Source of the DNA: Chrysoperla carnea
Lineage: Eukaryota > Arthropoda > Insecta > Neuroptera > Chrysopidae
Direction of reading: 5' to 3'
DNA: 64,000 nt
Assembly (NCBI RefSeq): GCF_905475395.1
Contig: NC_058341.1
Span: forward strand, 65,355,501 to 65,419,500
Shown one piece after another: positions 19,971-29,795 of the stretch (positions within the stretch are counted from its first letter, which is position 1; each line of letters opens with the position of its first letter). Under the pieces are notes generated by a model, which saw nothing but the letters and a program-made list of their open reading frames with translations, searched no databases and was not told the origin of the DNA. Made by a program: the position numbers and the translations under genes.

Positions 19971-20786
19971 CTAGCTGTTAAACCCGCTTCGCTGGGTTGT
20001 TTTTGCACATTTAAATATCAAAATTGTTAAATGAAAGACTTTTTTTTTAATTCTCTCTGTGTGTACGGAACAGTAAGATTTTTTTGGCCGATCCCAATAT
20101 TATGTCTACACTCTCTGTGTGTACGGAAAAGTAAGGGAAAGATCGATAGAAACCCATGGAACATTCCAGAATATTCGAGAAAGTTCTAGAAAATTCGATA
20201 GAAATCCATAGAACATTGTTCGAGAAAATTCTAGAAAATTCGATAGAAATCCATAGAACATTCCAGAATGTTCGAGAAAATTCTAGAAAATTCGACAGAA
20301 ACCCATGGAACATTCCAGATTGTTCGAGAAAGTTTGATAAAATTCAATAAAAATCCATACAACATTCGAGAATATTCGAGAGAGTTCTAGAAAATTCGAT
20401 AGAAATCCATAGAACATTCCAGAATGTTGGAGAAAATTCTAGAAAATTCGATAGAAATCCATGGGACATTCCAGAATTTTCGAGAAAAATCGAAAGACAT
20501 TTGCGCCAGTAGCGCCATCTAGTGAAAATTATACTATTGACAGTGGCGCCATCTATTGAAAATTATTAGAACTATTTTTTTAATCTATTTTCTATGAATT
20601 CCTAGATCATTTTTAATTCCACCCCCACCAAACTCCCTTATTCACAATGCACCCCCACCAAACTCCCTTATTCACAATGGAAGCCTAAGGGCTACCCAAT
20701 GACATAATCCCCTACCGAAGGTCAATGGTTAGTTTTAGGGAAAATCGGGGACATACAAACAAACACTCTCTTTTTATATATATAGA
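19971..20786 (+). mobile_element. Helitron-like element carrying a heat-shock-element array
   Basis: The element begins ctagctgttaaacccgcttc and ends in tttttatatatatagat. The empty paralogous site at 22,078-22,085 (acagaattaa) shows it sits between A and T without a visible target duplication, the insertion style of Helitrons; the termini are not textbook TC/CTRR, so class is inferred. Contents, in order: a duplicated ctctctgtgtgtacgga block, a 52-bp minisatellite (listed separately), two 'gcgccatctagtg'-like motifs, and a duplicated cacccccaccaaactccctt block. No coding frame. Decayed relatives with 'gcgaagcggg' ends occur near 8,060 and 48,070. Confidence 0.65.
20145..20490. promoter_or_regulatory. 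Minisatellite of perfect heat-shock-element repeats
   Basis: About seven copies of a 52-bp unit. In good copies the unit holds eight contiguous, perfectly phased HSF pentamers, GAAcaTTCcaGAAtgTTCga followed by GAAaaTTCtaGAAaaTTC, that is GAA and TTC alternating with exactly two bases between. Other copies carry four to seven, giving roughly forty pentamers in 345 bp. Three alternating nGAAn units already make a canonical HSE that binds an HSF trimer. The array is therefore predicted to bind heat-shock factor strongly. Activity, and any effect on genes, is inference. Confidence 0.7.
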
Positions 20787-20917
20787 TTAACTAAACAAAC
20801 AGTAACTATTGAAGCAGCTGACTTTCGTCAATACGATCATGAGCATTGAATAACATGCTCTGGTATTGTGTTTCTCTGTCAGCAGCTGTTTGAATATTGT
20901 ATTTGTTGTCTTTGTTA

Positions 20918-21771
20918 TGGTGGGTCCACACGATACAGACTATTTTTTATTTATTTATTTTATTTAAGGTCGCTTTTAACGTCTAGGTCATTAGCGACCG
21001 CAGAAACTTATACATTATTTACATGTTTTATTATTAATACAAAATTTGTTCATATAATTAAGTCATTGTCCTTAATAAACTTGAAGAGACTCGGGAAATA
21101 TTTGGGATCATTGAGGATATCCTTTGCTTCCGAGGGTAATCCATTTTTGTTTCTTTGATGCTGGTATCCCTGACATTGTGAAAGAACGTGATTCACCGAT
21201 ATTATTGCGTTGCAGTGTTAGCATTGGTTTGGGTTACTTTTGGTTATGAGATGAATATGGCTCATGTTCGTGTGTCCAATCCGTAATCTAATGATTCTAC
21301 AATAATTTTGGCGGTCAAGGGTTGGTAGTTTGTCAAAAATATTATCGCGAATTGCATGGAGCTTAGTCGGTAAAAGTTGTAGCCATTTTTGGTTCCAGTG
21401 TTGCATTATTACATTTTTTATGTGTTTCTTAGCTTCACAATGTGTTACTGTTGTATTTGTTATATCTTCACTTCGTGTGGCTTCCTTAGCTGATTGGTCG
21501 GCTAATTCGTTGCCTTGTATTCCTTTGTGTGCTGGGATCCATGCTAGTACAACACTGGAACATTGATTTGTTGTTTCGTCTATGAGTTGCTGAGCTATAT
21601 GTACTAATGAATGGGTACTATTCTGATTGCTGATAGCTTTCAGTGCGGAGTTGGAATCGGAGTAGATGACGTTCTTGGATACAGACTATTGTTTGTACAG
21701 ATTTATGCCCGACTTATGTTTGAAAAATTTTATAGAAGTCTGTGTGAAGTTGGTATCGTGTGGACCTACCA
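20918..21771. mobile_element. Harbinger-like MITE (TTA target), split by a LINE
   Basis: The ends tggtgggtccacacgatac and its complement (gtatcgtgtggacctacca) form an ~19-bp TIR with one mismatch. TTA flanks both sides (20,915-20,917; 21,772-21,774). The paralogous empty site at 22,207-22,209 has a single TTA, confirming a 3-bp target duplication, typical of PIF/Harbinger elements. Without the LINE the MITE is only 108 bp. Confidence 0.75.
20945..21677 (-). mobile_element. 5'-truncated LINE with RNase H domain
   Basis: A 733-bp insertion flanked by the 13-bp duplication gatacagactatt (20,932-20,944; 21,678-21,690), inserted into the Harbinger-like MITE. On the minus strand it encodes an RNase H C-terminus: YSDSNSALKAI near the start, then WIPAHKGIQGNELADQSAKE, followed by a basic region and, after a one-base frameshift near 21,200, HCNAIISVNHVLSQC, the usual C-terminal zinc knuckle. 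The 3' end is an A/T-rich tail next to the target duplication. RNase H plus knuckle fits the I/LOA/R1 group of non-LTR retrotransposons. It is dead on arrival by 5' truncation. Confidence 0.85.
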
Positions 21772-22339
21772 TTAATCTTCTCTGTGAAGCAAAAATGTAC
21801 TGCATACTTGTGTATAATTCTACTATGGGCCTATCTAGTAATAGATGATCTAAATAGTGAGAACCACGTCTCAAAGTAGATTGACAAGGTTAATAAATGC
21901 GAAAGCATGGTTATTAATGCGCATGGCTTAATATACAACATAACATCCTGGCACGTATTTACAACATAATAATTGCCATTTAATAAATATTATTTTATAA
22001 TTAAACTTTACTAATCTGTAAAACAAATATTTCTTGCAAATGAAAACAACTACTAAAAATTTTTTAGAACTTTTATACAGAATTAATTATACAAACAGTA
22101 ACTATTGAAGCAGCTGACTTCCTTCAATACGATTATGCGCATTGAATACCATGCTTTCGTATTGTGTTTCTCCGTCAGCTGTTTGAATATTGTATTTTTG
22201 TCTTTGTTAATCTACTCTGTGCAGCCAAAATATACATGCTTGTATACGTTGGGCTTATCTATTAAAATATATGATCTAAGGAGTAAGGTAGTACGCCATG
22301 TTTATTTAAATTTCAAGAACCAAACACATGAACACAACC

Positions 22340-22760
22340 TATAGAGTGTAGAGTAAAAGGAGAATCATCTCTGTATATAAAAAGTGTCCATCGTAAAGCA
22401 TTAAATAATGTATCAAAAGTGTACATTTTAAAACATGTGGTCAAAGTAATAAGAGTAGGATAGATAACTAAACAAGTTAATAGAGTAGGATAGCCAAATT
22501 CACATCGAATCATCAGTGGTCATCAGCGCCTCTCAAAGTAATAAGAGTAGGATAGATAACTAAACAAGTTAATAGAGTAGGATAGCCAAGAATCATCAGT
22601 GGTCATCAGCGCGTTTTTAGTTGGTTTTGGAACATAATCTAACAGCAAACAAAGAGCATAGGTCCTATCCTATAGTCTTTGACAGCAAACAGCTTTTTGT
22701 TGACACTTTTTTGGTCAAACAGTCATAAGAGATGATTCTCCTTCTTCTCTACACTCCATA
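22340..22760. mobile_element. 421-bp hAT-like MITE with 8-bp target duplication
   Basis: Terminal inverted repeats of 33 bp (tatagagtgtagagtaaaag / complement, three mismatches) are bracketed by the 8-bp duplication acacaacc at 22,332-22,339 and 22,761-22,768. An 8-bp duplication is the hallmark of hAT insertion. Inside, a 90-bp unit containing taataagagtaggatagata and gaatcatcagtggtcatcag is tandemly duplicated (22,440-22,530; 22,533-22,615). Confidence 0.8.
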
Positions 22761-22924
22761 ACACAACCATAAACATTATTATAATTCTTTTATAGTGGAT
22801 AGTCGAGAGTCGACTAACTGTGAAGCGTGGTGGAGACAACGTGTTTTCAACAACAGAAGTTGACAGTTTTTTCTGCTTCATTTAACCGTCGTTACTTTTT
22901 GCATGGAACTTCATTTTGGATTTT

Positions 22925-24105
22925 GTCAAAATATAATTTTGATTGCGGTAAATTTTATTTTATTTTATTAGCTCAATTATTTATAACAATTTAAAACATT
23001 CGATTGCCAAATAATTATGTTTTTATTATTTATATAACATGTAGGTATTTTATATGACTTTATATTACTAGATCGTGATTTTTTACCACACTTCTCTCCA
23101 AGAAGCAATTTTAATATAATCTTATGGAAGCCGTGGAAACCTAAACCTTTTTTTAATTTATCTATTTAAAAAATATACCAAATCGTGGGTTCTTTATTTA
23201 TTTTTTGTTGTTAAAATTAAATACCGACATAACAAGTTTATCGTACACAGGGCCGTATTTATAATTCGGAGGCCGTGTGGCCAAAATTTAATGGAGGTCC
23301 CCAAAATTTTTTTCGTAAATAGTGGAGTATACTCAAGTAAAATAATGTATATGAAAAAGTTTATTCTTATATTAAATTTTCACACTGACAATCGTTTATT
23401 AATTATAATTAAATAAAAACTGCGCGATTTGTTATTGCAAAAGTGTTGACAATATCATCAAAATTCATATCACGGCGAATGCTTACCAAACTGAAAAGCA
23501 TGAGATTCGACAAGCGTTCTTGAGCCACCGACGTTTGCAATCTGTTCTTTATAATCTTGAGTGCTTTGAAAATGATCTTTCCCCATTGCAATTAGTTACC
23601 ATTATCGATAAATAAATACAAAGTGCCACTTCTGCATTGCAAAAAGATTGCACATTATTTTGCAAAATTATTCGGTAGAGAAAAATTTCATTGGATTCAT
23701 CCTTTTTCTTTTCGTACTGTTGTAAAGTGGCGAGATCAAATCGTGAGCGTAATGATGATGTACACGATTTTTGGCCTTTAGTTCCAACCAAGAATGTTCC
23801 ATTGTGGTCATTTCAGCCTAGAAACCGAATCGTTCATCAGCGACTTCGTACGCTGAAATTCGTTCATAAGCAGTCATACACGATAGCCGGTCAACTGTGG
23901 TTATTCGACAACTATAACTACACTAGACTACTTTTGCTAACAACTACACTAGAAACCTTTCTTAGTGTCTATCGAATTTGGGATCAATAATTATTATATT
24001 TGATTCGATTTGGTGGAGTTTATGGCTTCGCTGGCCTCGTCCTAAATTCGGCTCTGTTCGTACACATGCGTGAATAATATAGATCGGTGTTTAGGTTAAT
24101 CCTAG
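22925..24105. repeat. Dispersed repeat 'B', copy interrupted by a hAT element
   Basis: Second copy of the 16,640-16,995 repeat. It runs from about 22,925 to 23,247 and resumes at 24,057 (ttcgtacacatgcgtgaata), exactly where the first copy is continuous. Confidence 0.7.
23248..24056 (-). mobile_element. Internally deleted hAT transposon with hATC remnant
   Basis: The ends cagggccgtatttataattc and its diverged complement (cctaaattcggctctg) are TIRs. Target duplications of 8 bp, atcgtaca and ttcgtaca, differ at one base, and the paralogous empty site at about 16,931 confirms them. On the minus strand two frames joined by a frameshift near 23,580 give SFCNAEVALCIYLSIMVTNC, then NGERSFSK and, in the second frame, RLQTSVAQERLSNLMLFSLV and FDDIVNTFA. 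This is the C-terminal hATC region of ZMYM1/TTF-type hAT transposases. The N-terminal two thirds are gone, so the copy is non-autonomous. Confidence 0.85.
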
Positions 24106-24780
24106 TCTATATATGCGAGTAAGATAACCCGCGATATTGGAAGGAAATCATTATTTTATTTTATTTTAGTGTGATTTTTTTTGGACACTATCATGTGTCT
24201 AGCGTGAATCTCAAAAAAAAAATCACTTTAAAAAAACCCCAGAAACAGATAAAACAAAATTAAGAAAAACCCCGGAAAATTCGGTGTTTTCCTTTTAGCT
24301 CTCTCCAATCTGAACCGATTTTGTTAAGCTAAGAACACTCTCCATTAAATTACCTTTCAAACAAAAATAAAAGTCGATTCACCCGTATAGTGTCCGAATA
24401 GCCTTTACCGTTTATTTTATTAACTAAATTATTTTAATTTTATTTATGAATTTTGATTAAAGATGGGTACGATTTAATCAGATACTGATGTTACTCGATT
24501 TGGTTTGTTCAGGACCTGTATAATTCCATGAACTATAGTTTTGTCGGATACGTATCCGATCGTGCAGCGAAATTCATTTTAGTGTACTCATATCGTTCTT
24601 TTTTTTTTCATAAAATAAGTATTCAGGGTGCCTTTTTTAAGTTGATATATTCTTGAATCTTGATAAATAAATTTAATCAACGAAAATTTGTATAACGAAA
24701 AATGTTAATTTCAAAGGCACACATCTTATACCGGTATCAAATTCGATCTAAATTTTAATAATTTCTCCATTATTGAAGAT
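24106..24780. other. No gene; end fragment of a TIR element
   Basis: Near 24,625-24,700 a single end related to the 14,314-14,953 element is present (gggtgccttttttaagttg). Otherwise AT-rich without supported features. Confidence 0.4.
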
Positions 24781-25093
24781 GAAATACTAGATGAAAATGT
24801 TACATTAGTTCATTTACTGGTATTTCATTTGTAATTCGTAGATTTTACAATGGAATTACAAATGAAATACTAGAAGATGGACGAATTAAAAATGAAATAC
24901 TAGAAGATGAAGAAGGCAGCAATGATATTAATAATATTGTAAGTGTAAAACATTTTCATGAAAAATTGAAATTATTTTTGTTATTTTTTATGAAATTATA
25001 GGTCGAGTAGATCCTGAAACTCGAAAATTACGCATTTTTAACAATAAAAACACTATGAAAAAAATTGTTAAAAAGCCACGATATTTAAAATGA
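24781..25093 (+). pseudogene. Two-exon gene-like fragment, acidic N-terminal type
   Basis: A stretch with repeated codons for ITNEILEDGRIKNEILEDEE ends at ATT|gtaagt (24,939), a strong donor. A pyrimidine-rich acceptor (ttatag at 25,002) leads into VDPETRKLRIFNNKN and a basic end MKKIVKKPRYLK before TGA. The two frames do not join in phase, so it is either decayed or incorrectly joined. The acidic repeats resemble the N-terminus of the zinc-finger gene at 6,370 (EEILDENEK), suggesting a duplicated fragment of that family. Confidence 0.35.
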
Positions 25094-25389
25094 TTTTTAT
25101 TGGCTACTGACCTGTGACGTCAATTAGTAAGTATTATATATTTTCAAACACTGTTTTGATCTAGTTTGCACTTTTATTTATTGAATAACTCGTTTATTTT
25201 CTTAATAGTTATTTTTTTAATAGTTATAACCATAGTTATATGAAACTAAATTGCCTACAATTTTGGTTCTTATTAATTAAAATCTAAGCAAAAAGTGTCA
25301 TTTAAGGATATTTCGAAAAGTCACTACTTTCCAATATAAATATTACCAAAGATAATAAATGAGAAAGAATTTTAGGATATTTCAAAATA

Positions 25390-25631
25390 AATTTCGATTT
25401 TTGCCCCAATTTCCTAAATCAATTTTTTGTATTATATAAATACTACCAAGTAGTCATCATCAGTAAGATTTAGCTAATCTTAATTACTCTTATTGTGTAT
25501 GTTATTAGTTGCTAATTTGGTGGCGGTAGGATTTAGCGGACTGCTAAATCATACTGATGATGACTACTTGGTAGTCTAAATACTTATTTATATAATACAA
25601 AAAATTGATCTAGGAAATTGGGATCGAAATT
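25390..25631. mobile_element. ~240-bp palindromic MITE
   Basis: Arms pair from atttcgat..ccaatttcct inward through attttttgtattatataaat and accaagtagtcatcatcagt to a ~70-bp loop. A half-copy with the same ccaatttcctagatcaatt start lies at 51,944-52,020. Confidence 0.7.
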
Positions 25632-25699
25632 TATTGAATTCTTTCCGAGTTATTTGCGCTTGAAATTCAGAGTATTTAACAACGTTAAATAACTGAAAA

Positions 25700-25965
25700 A
25701 TTTGACGTATTTTGAAAAAAGTATATCATACACTTTTAAAATTAGTATAAAAAACCTTGAAAATGAAAAAAATTTTGTGCAAAGTCGTTTGCACGAAAAT
25801 TAACGGAGTTATATTGAAAAGAAAGTTTACCGTACCTTTTTTTCCATATTTTATTTATCACAAAAACTGATGAATTTACCACGGGCACTAAAATTAATGT
25901 TTACCGCTTTTCAATTCACATTATTTCGGTACTGACAACATTCTCAAAAAGTTCTAACAGTTTCG
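25700..25965. repeat. Inverted partner of the 9,160-9,445 repeat
   Basis: Reverse-complement match over several blocks, including aaagtatatcatacactttt, 'tttgcacgaaaattaacgg' and 'aaactgatgaatttaccacg'. Non-coding. Confidence 0.5.
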
Positions 25966-26019
25966 GATATATAGTTTTCAAAATATTGCAATTTAAATGC
26001 AAAAAAAAAAAACAAAAAA

Positions 26020-26325
26020 TTAGCTCAGCTGTCGCCCCATTAGCTCAGCTGATTAAAGCCTAACCAATTCCGTCCGTGATATGGTTAGGGTAGCGGGTTC
26101 GATTCCCGCCGTCGCAGCAAAATTAATTTAATTAACAGTTGTGATGGGCTAGTGTAGTGCATGGTATATGCATGAAGGAGGTGCACTCAGCCTCTGGAAT
26201 TGAGGAGCTGATAAATGAAATTATCAGCGGAAAGGGGGTAAAACATGTATGGTATCGCAATGGGCTCTATAGCCTAAGTGTGTCCTTCGTGGACAGCCAA
26301 TATAACCTAACCTAACCTAACCTAA
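26020..26325 (+). mobile_element. tRNA-derived SINE with CCTAA tail
   Basis: The head has a pol III box A (tagctcagctg at 26,041) and a perfect box B (ggttcgattcc, 26,096-26,106), 44 bp apart, as in tRNA-derived SINEs. A ~180-bp unrelated body follows (tgatgggctagtgtagtgca, 'ctctggaattgaggagctga'), ending in about four CCTAA repeats (26,304-26,325). The tail repeat equals the insect telomere repeat TTAGG read on the other strand. The tRNA part cannot fold a standard anticodon arm and is followed by SINE body, so this is not a functional tRNA gene. The box A segment is partly duplicated at 26,020. Confidence 0.8.
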
Positions 26326-26853
26326 ATAAATCGAAAAATAAAAAAGGTTAAAAAAAGAGGGGGAAAATTTAGCTGTTTTTCCGCAAAATATTTTACCTTT
26401 CAACCTGTTTTTTTGTAACTTTATTATTTTTCGAGTTATCTAACGATTAAGACATTTTTTTGTTTTTTTGGAAAATTTAACGCTAAATACTCCGAATTTC
26501 ACTCGCCAATAGCTCGGAAAGTATTGATTTTTCGAAACATATTTGAATGAAACTTTTTTGCTTGTTCTATATTTCATTTTTCTATCGATTCTCGTTGCCA
26601 TTTTCAATATATATTTTTCCATCTTTTAGAAGTTTTGGTTACCTCTCCCTGGAAAAAAGCCCCATTAGGCACCATATAACTTTTGATCTAGAAGGTGAAC
26701 AAAGCTTAATCCTAAATTATCATATAAATCGGTGCTATAGGAAAGAATTTAGAGGATTAAACCTCGTTTCCTGGAGTATAATGAACAATTATCCGGTATA
26801 CATTTTATTATTTATTTTTCACCACAATAAAATGTTTATCGGATAAACTATTA

Positions 26854-26955
26854 GCAGCTGCAAGTGTCATTTTCGAGGCAATTATTTTGGATTTTCAGCA
26901 ACTGGATCCGATCAAGTTTAAATTATCTGACATTGATGAACCAACGAGTGACTAG
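26854..26955 (+). pseudogene. BTB-domain fragment of a BTBD-type gene (1)
   Basis: 34 codons, AAASVIFEAIILDFQQLDPI followed by KFKLSDIDEPT and a stop. In BTBD1/2/3/6 proteins 'LAxxSxVFExMF...IxIxDIxPxxF' is this part of the BTB fold. The fragment ends abruptly, and repeat sequence resembling that before the other BTBD fragments (a motif around tatcggata) precedes it. Confidence 0.6.
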
Positions 26956-27559
26956 GTGAACAAGAGCCCGACGCCTAGAGGAAAAAGCTGGCCCTCGCTG
27001 CCTCTTTCCACGTAGCTTGAACTTATATTGACCGATTGAACCTTAAATTTATAGATAGGGATTAGAAAATAATACAGTGATTTGAACGTATCATTAGCAG
27101 GGTAGGTCTATACGTCGTCTTTACGAGGGTTAGAATTCTTATGTGTTAAATGAAGGAAAATGGGAATAAATAAACAGTGATGCACATGACAAAATAAAAT
27201 ATTTATTATAAAGATGAGATATACGAAAAAAAAAGATTTTCAATAAAATTGCCAGTCAAATTCACAATCTCTTGCGCGCTTTAATTTTTGCAAATTAACT
27301 TTACTAAAATCCAATTTTGAAGCCGCTTTCTACAGGATGTTACTAAAAGATCTTTAAAACGCTCTACTACATATTGATAACTGGGAGTTGCAACTCACCA
27401 ACTGGCGATAATAATTCGAATTAATTAAAATCAAAAGTACCAGATGGCAATACTTGTACTTGCCATTTTTTAAGGGCAATAAAAATATTTAAATTCAAAT
27501 CACATAAATCCCGCCACCTGGCGATAAAAATTTGTACTATGAAACAGGAAGTGGACCGT

Positions 27560-28035
27560 TTTTTCAGTAGTTCCAATTTAGACCACCTGATTACTTACCA
27601 TCACGGTCATATAAACAGGTCTGTTAACTACATATACCATCACATAGAGTGAAGCGTGATCGATATAGTTGAATCGTAAAGTAGTTCCCGCGTGGAACAC
27701 TGGTGGCGCATGAGTAGTCGTTTGCATTTGGTATACTTTATTTCGTATTGATAACGCAAACTTCGACAAGCACGCCATCTGCAGTCTAGATCAAGAAGCT
27801 CCAGTAGCGATACGCGTATCGGTCACAGGTTTGGGCAACGAGTTGTTAGACCTGTATATACGACCGTGCTTACCATTTATCAATAGCTTACCTCAAAATA
27901 AGGCGATTTAGCTAAACATGCCCTAGAGTTGGATGTTAAATTTGAAAAAATTAGCATCCGAAATACCTTAATCAAAATTAATTCAATGAATAAAAATGCT
28001 TCATATATAAAAAAAAAAACGATTAAAGCACGTTT
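27560..28035. other. Repeat fragments, no gene
   Basis: 27,565-27,600 shares 'agtagttccaatttagaccac' with 4,725. Frames at 27,578 and 27,880 show no family features. The region leads into an inverted pair, attatccgatatacatttta (28,056) and its complement (28,103), that precedes BTBD fragment 2. Confidence 0.4.
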
Positions 28036-28212
28036 TAGGTTTCTATTTAGCAAATTATCCGATATACATTTTATCATGTTGTTTATTTATTTATCACCAC
28101 AATAAAATGTATATCGGATAATTTTTAATTGTTGCACTAACATCGAATAGCAGCTCATTAATTAGTTTTAGACAAAAATAATCTTTCAAACATGTCACTT
28201 GCAGCTGTAATA

Positions 28213-28756
28213 AACTTTTAACAGCTGCAAGTAACATGTTTGAAGAAATGTTTTTTTTGGATTTTCGACAACTGAATGGACAAAAGAAAATGTCCACGGA
28301 AAAATCAAGGATTGGTTTTAGGAAAATTCTTTATATGGCATCAATGGAAAACGTATTAACTTAAATATACGTTTTCCATTGATGTCAATTGAAAAATTTT
28401 CTATCGCTCCCGTTCAAATTGGATCATTGACTTATCGTGAAATTCAAAAGAAAATGTTAAGTATTACATTTAATTTAAAAGCAGCTGTTGAATTTGCAGA
28501 TGTACCTCCATGGTGCGAAATGTCGATTCTGAAAGGCCGTAAGTAGTGAATAGATTTAAAAGTAATTGTTCTATCATATGGTCCAGTTGTGGCATTTTTA
28601 ATGATAGTATTGATTTAATGGTTAACCGTTTTATATTTAATTCAATTTAGTTCAATTGAACCAACAATATTTTTTACATTTCTAAAATTTATTTACACAG
28701 ATGAAACTAGAATTGATAATGAAACAATTATTTCTACCATAGTAGAATTAGGAAAG
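28213..28756 (+). pseudogene. Scrambled BTBD-type gene fragments (2)
   Basis: Three pieces of a BTB-BACK-PHR gene in the wrong order: a BTB piece (AASNMFEEMFFLDFRQL, 28,217); a BACK-to-PHR piece from 28,381 (MSIEKFSIAPVQIGSLTYRE, then AAVEFADVPPWCE); and the end of the BTB domain at 28,655-28,756 (IEPTIFFTFLKFIYTDETRI, then a helix ending at AAG|gtatgc). The last piece starts just after an AG acceptor and stops at a donor, so exon borders are preserved and the source was genomic, not mRNA. The family's 'RFPxMTxEEF' and 'FLKFIYTDE' motifs are clear. PHR-type BTB proteins are Cullin-3 adaptor-like proteins; these fragments cannot encode one. Confidence 0.65.
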
Positions 28757-28776
28757 GTATGCTTTTGCGCAAATAA

Positions 28777-29700
28777 GAGTAGGATGGGGACATTCACTCA
28801 CTCTCGGTAATCTCTCTCCCACGGGACCCAGTCATTGCTATATTGATTTTTTGTTTATAGTGTAGGCGCTGAGTGGGTTTCTTATGCATTTAAAGGTCCT
28901 ACCGAACCAGAAGTGTATTTCGACGTATTTTATCCCACTGAATCCGAATTTTAAATTTGTTTATCACCCAGAGTGAGGAAAATTTGTTATAAACCTATTA
29001 ATTGTTTATACGGTTTAGCTATTAAAAATTTATAGCAAACAATTTTGTATCACTTTATTCTACATGAAAAAACAAATATTTCTTTTTTTATTCGTGTTGA
29101 TACGAGCAATAGATCCGGAGATATGGTTAAAATTGTAAACAAAAATGATATCGAATAAGATGGGCGCGCGGCGCTTGGTTTGAAACGTCCGTAAACTGGC
29201 CAATAAATAATATTTTTGTACTTTAAGGTACTCATTTTAAAGGTATGAGTCTATATTTTATTGTTATGCACATAGGAATGAGTTTTATGCAATAGAAAGA
29301 TAATCCTACATAATTATACATGAGAAAATTGAAAATTTGTTCTAGTTTAAGAATATTTTTAACTCACTAAGCTCTCATCGCCTTCATTCATTGTAAGGAA
29401 CGATTTTTTCGTTACTAAAATCAAGGATTGTTCACACAAACGTATTTACGTTTTTTACAACATTTCAATCAGGAAGCGGGAACAAGCTCTCATCGCCTCC
29501 ATTCATTGTAAGGAACGATTTTTTCGTTACTAAAATCAAGGATTGTTCACAAAAACGTATTCACGTTTTTACAACATTTCAGTCAGGAAGCGGGAACAAG
29601 CTAAGATGGCGTCGACTGGGTACGTGTGCGAAATGAATCAAAACCCGTTCCCCATCGAACATACCTTGTCTAATTCTACTACGATGTCTACTTTACACGT
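28777..29700 (+). repeat. Dispersed repeat 'A', copy 2 (empty site for R550)
   Basis: Uninterrupted paralogue of 2,960-4,520. Within it a 112-bp block (tctcatcgcc to gaagcgggaacaag) is tandemly duplicated at about 29,372-29,595. Confidence 0.6.
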
Positions 29701-29795
29701 AGAAAAAAATTTAAAGTAACAATTTTACAACATTATTGTGTGGATTATTTAGATACTGATGTGTCTCAATTAATCGCATTCATCTTTAACTAAAA

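Larger units (their letters stand above)
19045..22290 (+). repeat. Tandem pair of dispersed repeat 'C', heavily invaded
   Basis: Two head-to-tail copies of a roughly 430-470-bp repeat: copy 1 at 19,045-21,856 (expanded by insertions) and copy 2 at 21,857-22,290. Shared blocks: gagaa.cac..ctcaaagtaga, cctggc.cgtatttacaacat, ttttagaacttttatacaga, aacagtaactattgaagcag, and the closing 'ggg.ctatct.ta' block. A third copy lies at 32,770-33,180. Copy 2 supplies empty sites for two of the insertions in copy 1. Confidence 0.75.

Noticed and set aside
26030..26112. Functional tRNA gene
   Set aside because: Box A and B are good, but the cloverleaf is not intact and the sequence continues into a SINE body with a CCTAA tail.
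26300..26327. Interstitial telomere
   Set aside because: Only about four CCTAA units, exactly at the end of a SINE; better explained as the SINE tail.
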